Source: Ketobacter sp964016105 (GTDB lineage: Bacteria > Pseudomonadota > Gammaproteobacteria > Pseudomonadales > Ketobacteraceae). Taken from it: a DNA stretch of 64,000 nucleotides. The position numbers and the translations under genes are program-made. Below are positions 17,202 to 26,546 of the stretch, in pieces. Below the pieces are notes generated by a model that made no database searches, was not told the DNA's origin, and saw only the letters and a program-made list of their open reading frames with translations. Within the stretch, counting starts at the first letter, position 1; every line of letters begins with the position of its first letter. The stretch lies in contig CAXHEX010000016.1 in the NCBI GenBank assembly GCA_964016105.1, positions 42,934 to 106,933 of the forward strand, given 5' to 3'.

Positions 17202-17672
17202 TTACAGCAGACGTCGGCTGTGCCAGTATTTGTCTTTCCAATAGGGGTTGTCCAAGTCTGAAATCATCACGCCCCGTTTTTCAGATACATGTAGAAATTG
17301 GTTTTTCCCCATATAAATCCCCACGTGTTTCTGTTTTAATCCGGTTTTAAAAAATACAAGATCACCCGTAGATAGATTGCGCTGCTTTATTTTACTTCCG
17401 TGTGCTGATAACAGCTTGGTGGTTCTTGGAACTGGTTGTTTGAAGACTTCTTGATAGGTCAGTTGTACAAATGCTGAACAGTCAATGCCAGTCCGATCGG
17501 TTCCTCCGTACTTGTGTTTTACTCCTTTCCAGGCTTGATAATGGGCATTCAATGCGTGGTAGTGATTTGATGGCTTGCTATCAACCTGATGAGAGTATCG
17601 ATCTGATGGAATAGTGCTGCACCCGCCTAAAAACCCCAGTGTAAGAACGGTGATCAAATAGAGCTTGAGCAT
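17202..17672 (-). CDS. NlpC/P60 lipoprotein, peptidoglycan endopeptidase
   Basis: A 156-residue lipoprotein with lipobox LGGCS (cysteine 18). The NlpC/P60 core shows the catalytic cysteine in GGTDRTGIDCSAFVQLTY, the histidine in KQKHVGIYMG, and a third polar residue probably in FLHVSEKRGV. It resembles Spr/MepS and YafL-type cell wall hydrolases that cut D-Glu-meso-DAP type cross-links in the periplasm. It is followed upstream (same strand, 14 bp) by a lipase-like gene, perhaps in one operon. Confidence 0.85.
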   Translation of the reverse strand: MLKLYLITVLTLGFLGGCSTIPSDRYSHQVDSKPSNHYHALNAHYQAWKGVKHKYGGTDRTGIDCSAFVQLTYQEVFKQPVPRTTKLLSAHGSKIKQRNLSTGDLVFFKTGLKQKHVGIYMGKNQFLHVSEKRGVMISDLDNPYWKDKYWHSRRLL

Positions 17673-17686
17673 TAGGGTTCCTTTGT

Positions 17687-18712
17687 TTATCGATAGGACG
17701 TTAACACAAAATCGATGGCCTGATTTAGAGCAAAATCGGGTGCGTCATGTTCGAATCGGGGATTCGGGATTTTGACATCAAAATAATGGCTCTCGGTGTT
17801 TTTGTATTGATAGCGGTAGCCTCCAAATGTAAAGGATAATAGGGTGCTACTGTCGTGCATATACACCGCAGAGTGGTAGGGCATATAGGTTGTTTTAAAA
17901 CCGTCCGATTCCAGGTATGAGGCCACAGGATACCACTTATTATGGGTGAAAAACTGGCTTACATTGAGTTGCCAACTGGCTTCACCATCGCTTAAGGCAA
18001 TTGCGCAGGTAGCCATGGGTTCAATCACATTTTGCAGAAAATAGCCGTCATCCTCAGTTTCCCGCAACCATCCGTAGTGTCTGTTATGTGCCCTGTGCCC
18101 GTTAAACATCTGCAAGCCTGCAGGGTGCTGGAGCATGTAAAACGCCACCGCTGAAGCAACACTGTTATCAACCCAATTGCTGAGGTTAACCCCATGATGG
18201 GGGGCATCCACAGATACGTAGGTATCTACTCCCATGTCACTGTATTCCTGGACGAACATGGTTCTAACAACAATTCCGCCCATGGATCCCCCAACTACCG
18301 CGAAGTGATAGTCGGGCTCTGCCACGCTGTCTATGAGACGAATAAAGTGGGCCAGGTTGCCGGCATTGTGTTTAAGATCAATTCCGCCGTCTACGTACTC
18401 AAAGTACATAACGTCCCAACCCTCGGCTAATAGGCTGTCCATGCGACCCTGCAAGTCATCGCTAAGATCATCAAGCTCATCTTCGGGGCGATCGTCATTT
18501 TCTGTGTCAAAACCTGAAACCACAAGCAGGACTTTGTCTATAACACCGCTGATGTTTGCCGCCGCCGCATAGCCGGGGTGTCCATGGAGCGTGGGTACAT
18601 CTAAAATGCGTCGCTCATAAAGGGCAGGGGCATCTGGATTGGCGCTTACATTCAAACACATCACGCTCAAAACTATGAGAATGATATTTAAGTAGAGTAG
18701 TTTTGAGTTCAT
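17687..18712 (-). CDS. Exported lipase-like alpha/beta hydrolase
   Basis: A 341-residue secreted protein with a signal peptide ending near VSA. The PGAP1/lipase-type nucleophile elbow is in FAVVGGSMGGIVVRTMF (serine of GGSMGG), with VSVDAPHHGVNLSN following as in triacylglycerol lipases. The histidine is probably in the C-terminal half (MPYHSAVYMHDS). It likely hydrolyses lipid or ester substrates outside the cytoplasm. It is 14 bp from the NlpC lipoprotein gene and 57 bp from another hydrolase, all on the minus strand. Confidence 0.72.
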   Translation of the reverse strand: MNSKLLYLNIILIVLSVMCLNVSANPDAPALYERRILDVPTLHGHPGYAAAANISGVIDKVLLVVSGFDTENDDRPEDELDDLSDDLQGRMDSLLAEGWDVMYFEYVDGGIDLKHNAGNLAHFIRLIDSVAEPDYHFAVVGGSMGGIVVRTMFVQEYSDMGVDTYVSVDAPHHGVNLSNWVDNSVASAVAFYMLQHPAGLQMFNGHRAHNRHYGWLRETEDDGYFLQNVIEPMATCAIALSDGEASWQLNVSQFFTHNKWYPVASYLESDGFKTTYMPYHSAVYMHDSSTLLSFTFGGYRYQYKNTESHYFDVKIPNPRFEHDAPDFALNQAIDFVLTSYR

Positions 18713-18769
18713 GGAATATCCTTTATTTCCAATACGATTAGATCGTTAAATTGCTAATAGTCTATTCAT

Positions 18770-20269
18770 TTACTGTTCTTGAACGCCTATTTGAGACTGT
18801 TGGGCCCAGGCTTTGATCAAATCACCATCGGGCGCTAACAGATGCCCCTTGGCAACGGCTTCATCCACGGAATCGTTCACCAACGATACATAAGTTTCGT
18901 GATCCGGATACAGAGATGCCAGGGTTTCTTCGTCAAACAGGTCAGTGGTGCCGTACAGGCTGCAGAATAAATCATCCTCACTCTGGCCTTCACCGGATAG
19001 TGTTGCAATGGGGACGTCCACATAGGGCGTGCGGATACCGCCCAATACATTGCCGTATTCATCCCTCACAAATGATGCTGTCTCCTCATCGAACTGGAAG
19101 CGGTCAGCAGAGGCGGGTGCCATGCCGGTTCGTAGCCATTGATCCAGGGCGTTTAATGAGGCTTTCACTACAAAATGTTGGGGGCCAGAGTTCACTGGTT
19201 TGCCACATTTTTTAATGACGGGCACTGGGTAACGACTCTCAATTACAGCGGCTACTTGGGGGTTGGTTCCCCTGTCCGTAAGACCGATATTTCCTACATA
19301 GCGATCGGCATGGGCAGTACCGGCCACCTCCCACACCCGGAATAGGTCGGTATCAGGTTGAGCATCAAGGTACGCGCCCAGGATGGTGGAGTCCGTTTCG
19401 GTTTGCAACATCATTACGGGTACATCTAGATCATCACGGACAAACACCGTGTCACGAACTTCAAAGCCAAGCTCCCTGAGTTCTGGGTCCGGCTGCAACG
19501 GGGCGGAACCATGCACGCGGCTGTGGATGTAATACCCATCAAACACCTGATCACGGGGTGCAATGGCATTAATATAGGTCACCATAAAGTCTGCAGACTG
19601 AGATTCGCCGGAAGCAATGACGCGTTCCGCCACCAGGTCTCCTAATGGATTGAAATTTTGCGGTTGTGTCACCGACAAGCCCACTTGGCTAAAGATATCG
19701 TAAGCATACTGGTCACCAGGATGAATCAGAGTGCCATAACGAGAAGGCTTGATTGTTTTCAGTGACAGATCCAGCGGCAGGACTGTGACACCCGCGCCGT
19801 CAATGCCGGACTTTTGCGCCGACACGCCAATCCAGACATAGCCGCTGCGCAATAATTCCGTATGGGCCATGATCCATTCGGAAGACGCTTCGGTTCCACC
19901 ACTCACGTTCAACCATTCCATGATGACAGTACCATTGAAATCAGCGGGATCAATGGGGCGATAGACCACCATGCGGGTACGAAATTCTGCTTCGTCCAGT
20001 ACTTCCACATCCCATTTGCCATCTTCGGAGCGGGGCTGGGCTGTCTCGTAGCTTTGCGCCGTACCCTGGATGAAATACTCAGCTTTTTCATAGCCAAAGG
20101 GCTTTAACGGAATCATCGTAGACCCCACCAGCCAGGGTATGCCGGGAACAAACCCTTCATCGGGGATATCTTGTTTACAGCCGGTCAGCTGCAACAGGGC
20201 TCCTATTATTATTAAGTTTATAAAGTGTGAGGTTATTCTAAAAGAGACGTTTTTCTTGTTATTTTGCAT
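18770..20269 (-). CDS. Lipoprotein alpha/beta hydrolase (Abhydrolase_10 type)
   Basis: About 499 residues, starting at MQNNKKNVS, with a lipobox in LLQLTGCKQD. It matches the large alpha/beta hydrolase domain family with FNGTVIMEWLNVSGGTEAS, ERVIASGESQSADFMVTYINA (serine of SGESQS) and the catalytic histidine in VWEVAGTAHADRYVG. Members are exported esterase-like enzymes of unknown substrate, often found in hydrocarbon- or terpenoid-using marine bacteria. A longer in-frame start ten codons upstream is possible but adds residues ahead of the signal. Confidence 0.78.
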   Translation of the reverse strand: MQNNKKNVSFRITSHFINLIIIGALLQLTGCKQDIPDEGFVPGIPWLVGSTMIPLKPFGYEKAEYFIQGTAQSYETAQPRSEDGKWDVEVLDEAEFRTRMVVYRPIDPADFNGTVIMEWLNVSGGTEASSEWIMAHTELLRSGYVWIGVSAQKSGIDGAGVTVLPLDLSLKTIKPSRYGTLIHPGDQYAYDIFSQVGLSVTQPQNFNPLGDLVAERVIASGESQSADFMVTYINAIAPRDQVFDGYYIHSRVHGSAPLQPDPELRELGFEVRDTVFVRDDLDVPVMMLQTETDSTILGAYLDAQPDTDLFRVWEVAGTAHADRYVGNIGLTDRGTNPQVAAVIESRYPVPVIKKCGKPVNSGPQHFVVKASLNALDQWLRTGMAPASADRFQFDEETASFVRDEYGNVLGGIRTPYVDVPIATLSGEGQSEDDLFCSLYGTTDLFDEETLASLYPDHETYVSLVNDSVDEAVAKGHLLAPDGDLIKAWAQQSQIGVQEQ

Positions 20270-20411
20270 TGCAATGAGCTCGTAGTTTCGGAAACACATC
20301 CGTGATCTTTTGTTATTTGATAGCAGAGTAATTCAGCTAAGTGATGTGATTCAATCTCTGGGTACATTAATTAACAAAACCCAATGCTCATTTTATAGAA
20401 AAAATCTGACC

Positions 20412-20534
20412 TTAAAGGGCGCCCATTACCCAACGAATACCGTAAGCAATGACAGCAATGGTCAATACGCCACAAGCCCATAAAAATAGCAGCCAAAGTA
20501 GTTTTTGGCGCTTAGTTATAGGTTTTTTTGCCAT
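20412..20534 (-). CDS. DUF2474 small subunit of the bd oxidase
   Basis: A 40-residue protein, MAKKPITKRQKLLWLLFLWA..., with one membrane helix and the conserved ending IRWVMGAL. It is the short DUF2474 protein found after cioB and comparable to CydX. Its ATG overlaps the TGA of cioB by one base (TGATG). It is probably needed for assembly or stability of the oxidase. Confidence 0.85.
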   Translation of the reverse strand: MAKKPITKRQKLLWLLFLWACGVLTIAVIAYGIRWVMGAL

Positions 20535-21544
20535 CAGTGGTAGCCGTGATCTGGGTCGATCTTGCCACGAAATACCCAGTAAGCATAGGCAGTGTAGGCC
20601 AGTATAAGAGGGATCAATACGGCTGCGCCTACCAGCATAAACATCAGGCTGCTATCGGGGGCGGCGGTGTCGGTGATGTGTAATGAGGGGGGAACAATAT
20701 AGGGGTAAAAAGTGAATCCCAGCCCGCAAAAACTAATGGTGAAGATGCCTAAAGCTGCTAGAAAAGGCCGAGACTCATGGCTTCCGTCTTGACCCTGCTT
20801 TAAGCCTTTATAGAACCAGAACAAGAGAATCAAAACTAATGTGGGAATTAATACAGCCATGAATACAGTGGGGAATCCAAACCAGCGATCAAAGTAGACT
20901 TCACTTATAAAAGGAGTCCAGAAGCTTACTAAAGCAAGCATTGCCACTGTTAACAGCATGCTGCGTGACGCAATGAGGCTTGCTTTGTCCGCAATGGGAG
21001 GATGGGTTTTCATCACTAACCAACTGGAACCAAGCATCACGTACCCCGCCACTAATGACACACCGGTAATCAGACTAAAGGGCGTGAGCCAATCCCACCA
21101 GCCGCCGGCGTAGGCGCGGTTTTCCACTTCAATCCCTTGTACCAGGGCGCCTAGGGCAATACCTTGAGCCAGGGTAGCCACCAGGGATCCGGCAAAAAAA
21201 GCCCAGTCCCACAAAATACGCCAACGTTCTGTACGCCAGCGATACTCAAATGCCACTCCTCGAAATACCAGCCCCAGCAGCATTGCGATTATGGGCGCGT
21301 AGAGGGCTGGCATTACCGTAGCGTAAGCCAAGGGAAAAGCTGCGAACAATCCACCACCACCCAATACCAGCCAGGTCTCGTTTCCATCCCAAACTGGAGC
21401 AACTGAGTTCATCATTTGATCTCTTTGTTGGCCCTGCTCGAAGAAAGGAAACATGATACCTATTCCTAGATCGAAACCATCCAATACCACATAAGCGAAT
21501 ACAGCAAATGCAATCAGTGCGGCCCATACGTAAGCAAGTTCCAT
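20534..21544 (-). CDS. cioB: Cyanide-insensitive bd oxidase subunit II
   Basis: A 336-residue subunit II of cytochrome bd-type quinol oxidase in the inner membrane. It starts MELAYVWAALIAFAVFAYVVLDGFDLGIG, the standard CydB start, and the ATG overlaps the cioA stop by one base. WDGNETWLVLGGGGLFAAFPLAYA is the conserved CydB signature. A much longer frame upstream would overlap cioA and is rejected. Confidence 0.93.
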   Translation of the reverse strand: MELAYVWAALIAFAVFAYVVLDGFDLGIGIMFPFFEQGQQRDQMMNSVAPVWDGNETWLVLGGGGLFAAFPLAYATVMPALYAPIIAMLLGLVFRGVAFEYRWRTERWRILWDWAFFAGSLVATLAQGIALGALVQGIEVENRAYAGGWWDWLTPFSLITGVSLVAGYVMLGSSWLVMKTHPPIADKASLIASRSMLLTVAMLALVSFWTPFISEVYFDRWFGFPTVFMAVLIPTLVLILLFWFYKGLKQGQDGSHESRPFLAALGIFTISFCGLGFTFYPYIVPPSLHITDTAAPDSSLMFMLVGAAVLIPLILAYTAYAYWVFRGKIDPDHGYH

Positions 21545-22965
21545 TAGGGGGTATCCTCTGTTTGTTGGCGTGGTGTAATGCCAGCGCTGCGTAGTGGACC
21601 ATCGTTTAAGACATCCTGCTCCAATTCCTTGGGCGGCGAATTCATTAACCGCAGTAAATAAAATGTACCTGCTCCAAATATCAACAGATAAACCACCACA
21701 AACATCAGTAATGAGCTGCCCACAGCGGGAGCATCTATGGGTGAACGGGCATCGGCGGTTTTTAGCAGACCATAGACTACCCAAGGTTGGCGCCCTACCT
21801 CTGTTGTAATCCATCCCGCCAGTACCGCAATAAGGCCAGTGGGGGAGAGCAGTACAGCTAGTCTCAGTAACCAGGGGTTAGTGTAGAGCTTGCCACGCCA
21901 TCGACAAAATAGAGCCCACAATCCAAGACCGGCCATGGCTATACCGATTCCGACCATAATCCGAAATGTCCAGAAGATGATTTCAGCTCCTGGTCGTTCA
22001 TCAGCAGGAAACGACTCCAACCCTTGGATTGGAGCAAAAGGATCATGTTTAAGAATGATGGAACCCAAATAGGGAATACCCACAGCGTACTTTAAGGTTT
22101 GATTTTCGTCGTCAGGAATACCAAACAGCATTAAGGGCGCGCCATCAGGCCAGTCATGATAATGGCCTTCCATGGCAGCGATTTTTGCTGGTTGATGTTC
22201 AAGAGTATTCAGGCCGTGTAAGTCACCAGCAAATATCTGTAATGGTGCCACCAAAACGGCCATCCACATAGCCATGGAGAACATCTTACGGAATGCTCGC
22301 TGATCTGGCTCAGAGTCGGTGTGCCGGTGATTACGCAGTAGATGAACTGCGGCGGTGCCGCCCACGATAAAGGCGGTTGTGAGGTAAGCCGCCAATACCA
22401 TGTGAACTAACCGATATGGGAAAGAGGGGTTAAACACTATTTGCCACCAGTTTTCTGGAATAAACTGACCGGCGTCATTAATGCTGTATCCCGCTGGCGT
22501 ATGCATCCAAGAATTCACAGATAAAATCCATGTGGCCGAAATCAGTGTGCCTACCGCCACCATGAGGGTGGCAAAAAAGTGGAGTTTTTCTCCAACTTTT
22601 TCTCGGCCAAATAGCATCACACCAAGAAATCCCGCTTCCAAAAAGAATGCCGTCAGAACTTCATAGGCCATCAGTGGGCCCAGCACCGGCCCGGTACGAT
22701 CTGAGAATACGCTCCAGTTAGTGCCAAATTGATAGCTCATGACAATGCCAGATACGACGCCCATGCCAAACGCCACGGCAAATATTTTTTTCCAATAGTT
22801 AAATAGCTGTAAGTAAACGGAATCCCTTTTTAATAGAAAGAGACCATTGAGCACGGCAAGGTAGCTTGCCAACCCGATTGAGAAAGCGGGAAAAATAATA
22901 TGAAAAGAAACTGTGAAAGCAAATTGAATTCTTGCCAACAAAGTGGCATCAAAACCTTCAAACAT
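21544..22965 (-). CDS. cioA: Cyanide-insensitive bd oxidase subunit I
   Basis: A 473-residue CydA-type subunit holding the hemes. Heme ligands are the histidine in FTVSFHIIFPAFSIG, the methionine region near GDLHGLNTLEHQPAKIAAMEGHY, and GVVSGIVMSYQFGTNW. The Q loop is short, as in the CIO type of Pseudomonas. It oxidises quinol and reduces O2 to water, generates a proton gradient and resists cyanide; bd oxidases also help against nitric oxide and peroxide. The operon is cioA-cioB-DUF2474, with the promoter in the 433-bp gap upstream. Confidence 0.93.
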   Translation of the reverse strand: MFEGFDATLLARIQFAFTVSFHIIFPAFSIGLASYLAVLNGLFLLKRDSVYLQLFNYWKKIFAVAFGMGVVSGIVMSYQFGTNWSVFSDRTGPVLGPLMAYEVLTAFFLEAGFLGVMLFGREKVGEKLHFFATLMVAVGTLISATWILSVNSWMHTPAGYSINDAGQFIPENWWQIVFNPSFPYRLVHMVLAAYLTTAFIVGGTAAVHLLRNHRHTDSEPDQRAFRKMFSMAMWMAVLVAPLQIFAGDLHGLNTLEHQPAKIAAMEGHYHDWPDGAPLMLFGIPDDENQTLKYAVGIPYLGSIILKHDPFAPIQGLESFPADERPGAEIIFWTFRIMVGIGIAMAGLGLWALFCRWRGKLYTNPWLLRLAVLLSPTGLIAVLAGWITTEVGRQPWVVYGLLKTADARSPIDAPAVGSSLLMFVVVYLLIFGAGTFYLLRLMNSPPKELEQDVLNDGPLRSAGITPRQQTEDTP

Positions 22966-23398
22966 GCTGCTTCCTTCTTTTTGGAGTAAGGATCCAAAGT
23001 GGATTCGCTTACATTATCCTAGAACGAGTGCGCAGGCAAAAGAAAGCTTGGTGTCGATAACCATATTGTAAAATTTACATTGTAGTTGAACTAGCTTGTG
23101 ATAGAACTTTGTAAGAATGATAGATGGGCTATTTTGTAGATCGAAGAGAAAGGAAAAAGCTTTATGTTATTCCCAATACCGCATTGAATGAGAGCAAATT
23201 CTATTTTATGAAAGTACAAAGCTTAACATTTCCGTGCGTCGAAATAATTTACATTGTGATTCCACCAATTCTAGCTAAATGTCGCACAGGCCGCGTAACC
23301 CGGGAGACCGACTGAAATGGAATAGAAATTGCTGTGGGGATTAAGTTGGACCAGTTAGCGCAATGCTATATAAAAAAGTAAATCTAATGGAGTAAAAT
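22966..23398. promoter_or_regulatory. Divergent control region between cioA and VPEID-CTERM gene
   Basis: This 433-bp AT-rich gap serves two divergent genes. TGTAAAATTTACA at 23067-23079 is a perfect odd-centred palindrome, about 100 bp from the cioA start, and TTTACATTGTGA occurs again near 23248. No canonical FNR/ANR site (TTGAT-N4-ATCAA) was seen. A short open frame in the gap lacks coding character. The palindrome could be an operator for the oxidase; the protein that binds it is unknown. Confidence 0.4.
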
Positions 23399-24145
23399 AT
23401 GAAAGGGAAATATAAATCACTATTTCTGGCAACCGCCGTCTCGATACTTTTCACCGGGCAAACCCAAGCAAGAACCTATGGCGGAGAGAATGTCGTTGTA
23501 AATGATCTTGAATGGGTAAGGTGGGATGTTACTGTGGGGTGGTCTCCGAATGAAGCTCTCAATCGATTTAACGATTATCGTGTGGCAACAGATGAGGAGA
23601 TTGCGGGTTTATTTGAGCACTACATGCCTTCAGTGGATGAATACTCTTGGAGTGAAACCCTCAGTAGTGAACGAGTTAAATACCCATCATTATACTTTGC
23701 TCATCCCAATGTAGCGGTTAACTCATCGGATGAATTTTTAAAGGATTTCGGATACTCTGAAACACGGTGTGCGAAAGGAACCAGTGGTTTAGGTTGTTCA
23801 GAATACCAGCTTATCTATGCTTTTCACCACGCGACAGATGGTGAGGGGAATATTAAAGGATTTGGTGATGCACCTGTCGTAGGATTGTATGATGACCCTC
23901 CAAAGGAACCTTCACATCTAGGTGCAATAATTTATAGTGATGGCGAAGATTCTAACCCAAGTGGCCCCTCAACGGGGGTTGCTTTGGTGCGTACGCGAGT
24001 CGATAGCAACGGTCTCGTGGATACCCACTATTGGCGCAAAAGCGCTTCGTCCGTGCCTGAGATTGATACTGTTGGGGCAGGTTTAGCTCTCGCTCTGCTT
24101 GGCGGTATCGTATCAATTCAGCGTGAGCGTCGCCTCGCAAAATAG
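23399..24145 (+). CDS. VPEID-CTERM sorted surface protein
   Basis: A 248-residue exported protein with an N-terminal signal peptide (cleavage near TQAR). Its C-terminus reads VPEIDTVGAGLALALLGGIV followed by a basic tail SIQRERRLAK. This is the VPEID variant of the PEP-CTERM sorting tag: motif, hydrophobic helix, arginine cluster. Such tags are recognised by an exosortase and usually lead to attachment or secretion with exopolysaccharide. The mature part has two cysteines in RCAKGTSGLGCSEYQL and no known domain. No exosortase gene lies in the window. Confidence 0.75.
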   Translation: MKGKYKSLFLATAVSILFTGQTQARTYGGENVVVNDLEWVRWDVTVGWSPNEALNRFNDYRVATDEEIAGLFEHYMPSVDEYSWSETLSSERVKYPSLYFAHPNVAVNSSDEFLKDFGYSETRCAKGTSGLGCSEYQLIYAFHHATDGEGNIKGFGDAPVVGLYDDPPKEPSHLGAIIYSDGEDSNPSGPSTGVALVRTRVDSNGLVDTHYWRKSASSVPEIDTVGAGLALALLGGIVSIQRERRLAK

Positions 24146-24169
24146 TGTTTGAAAGATCGATATTTAATT

Positions 24170-24205
24170 ATAGACATAGCTCAATGTAGATTGGGTTATG
24201 TCTAT
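24170..24205. terminator. Hairpin between convergent genes
   Basis: ATAGACATA at 24170-24178 pairs with TATGTCTAT at 24197-24205, with a further imperfect inner pair TCAAT/ATTGG. It sits between the end of the VPEID-CTERM gene and the end of the beta-propeller-like lipoprotein gene and probably ends one or both transcripts. Confidence 0.5.
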
Positions 24206-24225
24206 TGCAAAAGGATAGGCGATAT

Positions 24226-25545
24226 TTAGAACCGACTGATCTTAACTGTATTTGGAAGCGCTAGGCCATTTTCGTCCTTGACACCACAAACCTGTGATAC
24301 TGAGGCCAATGAAGCGCTATCTATATTGAACACGTCTAGATTATCACAATGTCCCTCTACTTCATTCACTAGACTGACGCAAATACTGCCGCACTGAGAA
24401 AATGTTTCCACTCGTTTAGGTTCATTCATCCAGCGGGTTTTGTTGCCTTTAAGGGTGACAAATTCATGGAATACTTGGCGTGTAACAACGAAAGGCGTCG
24501 ACAAATTACTGCCAAGAACTAAACCAGACAGCTGTCCAGTCCAACCTTGAAAACTGACTTGAACCAGGCCGTCGGAAAACTGATGGGTGTTTCGATACAG
24601 AATATTTGCCATGTCCGGCCCGGACTGATGGTGATAAAGCAGAGTTCCATCGGTGTCCACCAGAAGAAAATGGGCCTTGTCGAATCTAACGCCTGTCAAT
24701 GGATTGAGGTTGGAATTATCACCCCATAACAAGGTTCGACCGTCTGAACCAACAGATTGTCCTTTGATATACTCAAACTCTTCATTCACGAACTCCCATT
24801 GGGTTACACCTGAATTGTCGGTTATGCGAACGTTGTGGCTATCGTTATCAAATAAAACGGGGCGCGTTAACGACTCACCAATCAGCTCAAGGTTAGAACT
24901 GGGTAGGGGATAACGCGAGAGTTCATTCAGATCTGCGTCAAAGGATACGATAGAACGTCCGGATTCGGTTCGAGCTTCAACCACGAGTGAGGTGTGCCCA
25001 AACGCTGTGATAACTTCAGTGGCTGAACCGACTTCCAACAATGCGCTAGTTCCTGTGTCAAAATCCAATAACAGTAGCCAACCCTGGTTGTCCGCCGCTC
25101 CAAACACAGCAACCTTATCTCCTAATACCCTACTGCTACCGGTCAGATTCAAGTTTGCTATTTCGGTAGGGATCATTGCGCTGCTTAGTGATGTGACTGT
25201 TCCAGCTGAAGTGTCCACAATAAGTGAACCAGCCAAAGTGCTGTTCACCAGCAGTAAACGTTGTGCAGATAAGTTGAAACTGTTCTCGAAACTGCTCTGG
25301 GGAACGCCAGTGGCGATATCTTCAATTATTTGCCCTGTTTCATCGTAATAGGTGAGGTGGATACCGTCCTGCTGCTCCGAAACGTGAACCACATTATTAT
25401 TTGCGTCGGTTAGAACCTCATTTAGGCTATTCGGATTAACCTGGGCATAGCTCATCCATTTAGCTGCAGTGGCAATACATCCGTATACCCCAACTAACAT
25501 GGCCACAGATAAACTTAGCCTGATCAGAGACTTACGAAACTTCAT
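24226..25545 (-). CDS. Predicted lipoprotein, beta-propeller-like
   Basis: A 439-residue protein with a signal peptide and lipobox LVGVYGCIA (cysteine 23). The rest is rich in short beta strands with repeated phrases such as GWLLLLDFDTGTSALLEVG, SIVSFDADLNELSRYPLP and HFLLVDTDGTLLYHHQSG, suggesting a WD/PQQ-like propeller. No catalytic motif is visible. Four cysteines near the end (CGSICVSLVNEVEGHCDN and VCGVKDENG) may form disulfides. Function unknown; it is monocistronic and membrane anchored. Confidence 0.6.
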   Translation of the reverse strand: MKFRKSLIRLSLSVAMLVGVYGCIATAAKWMSYAQVNPNSLNEVLTDANNNVVHVSEQQDGIHLTYYDETGQIIEDIATGVPQSSFENSFNLSAQRLLLVNSTLAGSLIVDTSAGTVTSLSSAMIPTEIANLNLTGSSRVLGDKVAVFGAADNQGWLLLLDFDTGTSALLEVGSATEVITAFGHTSLVVEARTESGRSIVSFDADLNELSRYPLPSSNLELIGESLTRPVLFDNDSHNVRITDNSGVTQWEFVNEEFEYIKGQSVGSDGRTLLWGDNSNLNPLTGVRFDKAHFLLVDTDGTLLYHHQSGPDMANILYRNTHQFSDGLVQVSFQGWTGQLSGLVLGSNLSTPFVVTRQVFHEFVTLKGNKTRWMNEPKRVETFSQCGSICVSLVNEVEGHCDNLDVFNIDSASLASVSQVCGVKDENGLALPNTVKISRF

Positions 25546-25769
25546 GGAAACCTCAGAATTGTCAAAAAGTAGTTATTATTGTTATTTAGGCTGCGCTATT
25601 GTACTTGTGTTTATGGCGCTGATTCACAACCTTTAATAGGTTAATAATTGCACTGTTTTATAGATTTAGCAAGTTCGAGAACGTGGCGGGGCGATCATAA
25701 AATAGGTGGGGTGCAGACAATCACTACACCCATGGATAAAAGCAAAATTTCACCTGTAGCTTGCATTGT

Positions 25770-26534
25770 CTACGGAACTCTGCGACCAAAAGGCAGCAGC
25801 TGCGGAACACGATCCATGTAGTCACGATATTGATCGCCAAACTGTCGCAGCAGATCACGTTCTTCATAGCCGATACCAATAAAAATATATATCGACCACA
25901 CAGCGGCTAATAACATATGCCCCACTGTCATAGTCGGCGTGGCCCAAAACACCAGGAAAAGACCAAAGTACAGTGGATGACGGATGTACTTGTACATGGC
26001 CGGTTCCGTAAATTCGTTTTCTTTTGGCTGGGTGCCCCGAAAGCCGTGCCATGCTTGTGAAAGACCAAATAGTTCCCAATGGCTGATCATAAAGGTGGAC
26101 CAAAGCACGATGCCCGCACCCAATAAAAACAACGCGCCGATCAAGTGAATGAAAGCGCCTTTTACTTCCCATACCATTTCAGGCAGGGGTTGCCATGCAA
26201 TATACATCCAAGCCAATACTGCGCAGGTGGTGAGTACATAGGTGCTGCGTTCGGTACTTTTAGGCAAATAACGTGCTAGTAATTTTTTAAAACCAAGCCG
26301 GGCCATAATGCTGTGTTGAAGCGCAAACACCAGAAGCAGAAAAACATTGCTCAACCCGGCCGGAAGTGCCGGAATGGAGAACATAGCCATGCCGTTATCC
26401 ACCGTCTTGAAAGAGTCCAACAGAGGTAGGCACGTCGCTAGCGCATCACCTCCCAAGAAGACAATAAAGTAGTTGAATACCGCTAAGAAAATAACGTAGG
26501 TGATTACGCTGTAAAAAAGTTTAATAAATTTCAT
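25770..26534 (-). CDS. mddA: MddA-like methanethiol S-methyltransferase
   Basis: A 254-residue membrane protein of the NnrU/isoprenylcysteine methyltransferase group. Typical MddA text: LFALQHSIMARLGFKKLL, ISHWELFGLSQAWHGFRG, YKYIRHPLYFGLFLVFWATPTMTVGHML, and the ending YEERDLLRQFGDQYRDYMDRVPQLLPF. MddA methylates methanethiol with S-adenosylmethionine to make dimethyl sulfide. Five membrane helices are visible. The gene is 12 bp after an alpha/beta hydrolase gene on the same strand. The family also contains NnrU relatives with other substrates. Confidence 0.7.
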   Translation of the reverse strand: MKFIKLFYSVITYVIFLAVFNYFIVFLGGDALATCLPLLDSFKTVDNGMAMFSIPALPAGLSNVFLLLVFALQHSIMARLGFKKLLARYLPKSTERSTYVLTTCAVLAWMYIAWQPLPEMVWEVKGAFIHLIGALFLLGAGIVLWSTFMISHWELFGLSQAWHGFRGTQPKENEFTEPAMYKYIRHPLYFGLFLVFWATPTMTVGHMLLAAVWSIYIFIGIGYEERDLLRQFGDQYRDYMDRVPQLLPFGRRVP

Positions 26535-26546
26535 TTTCTGGCTCCT

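Noticed and set aside
21545..21814. A 90-residue extension of cioB
   Set aside because: It lies wholly inside cioA; the standard CydB start MELAYVWAAL fits at 21544.
23124..23315. A small plus-strand frame in the cioA/VPEID gap
   Set aside because: No ribosome site and no coding character; it overlaps the control region.
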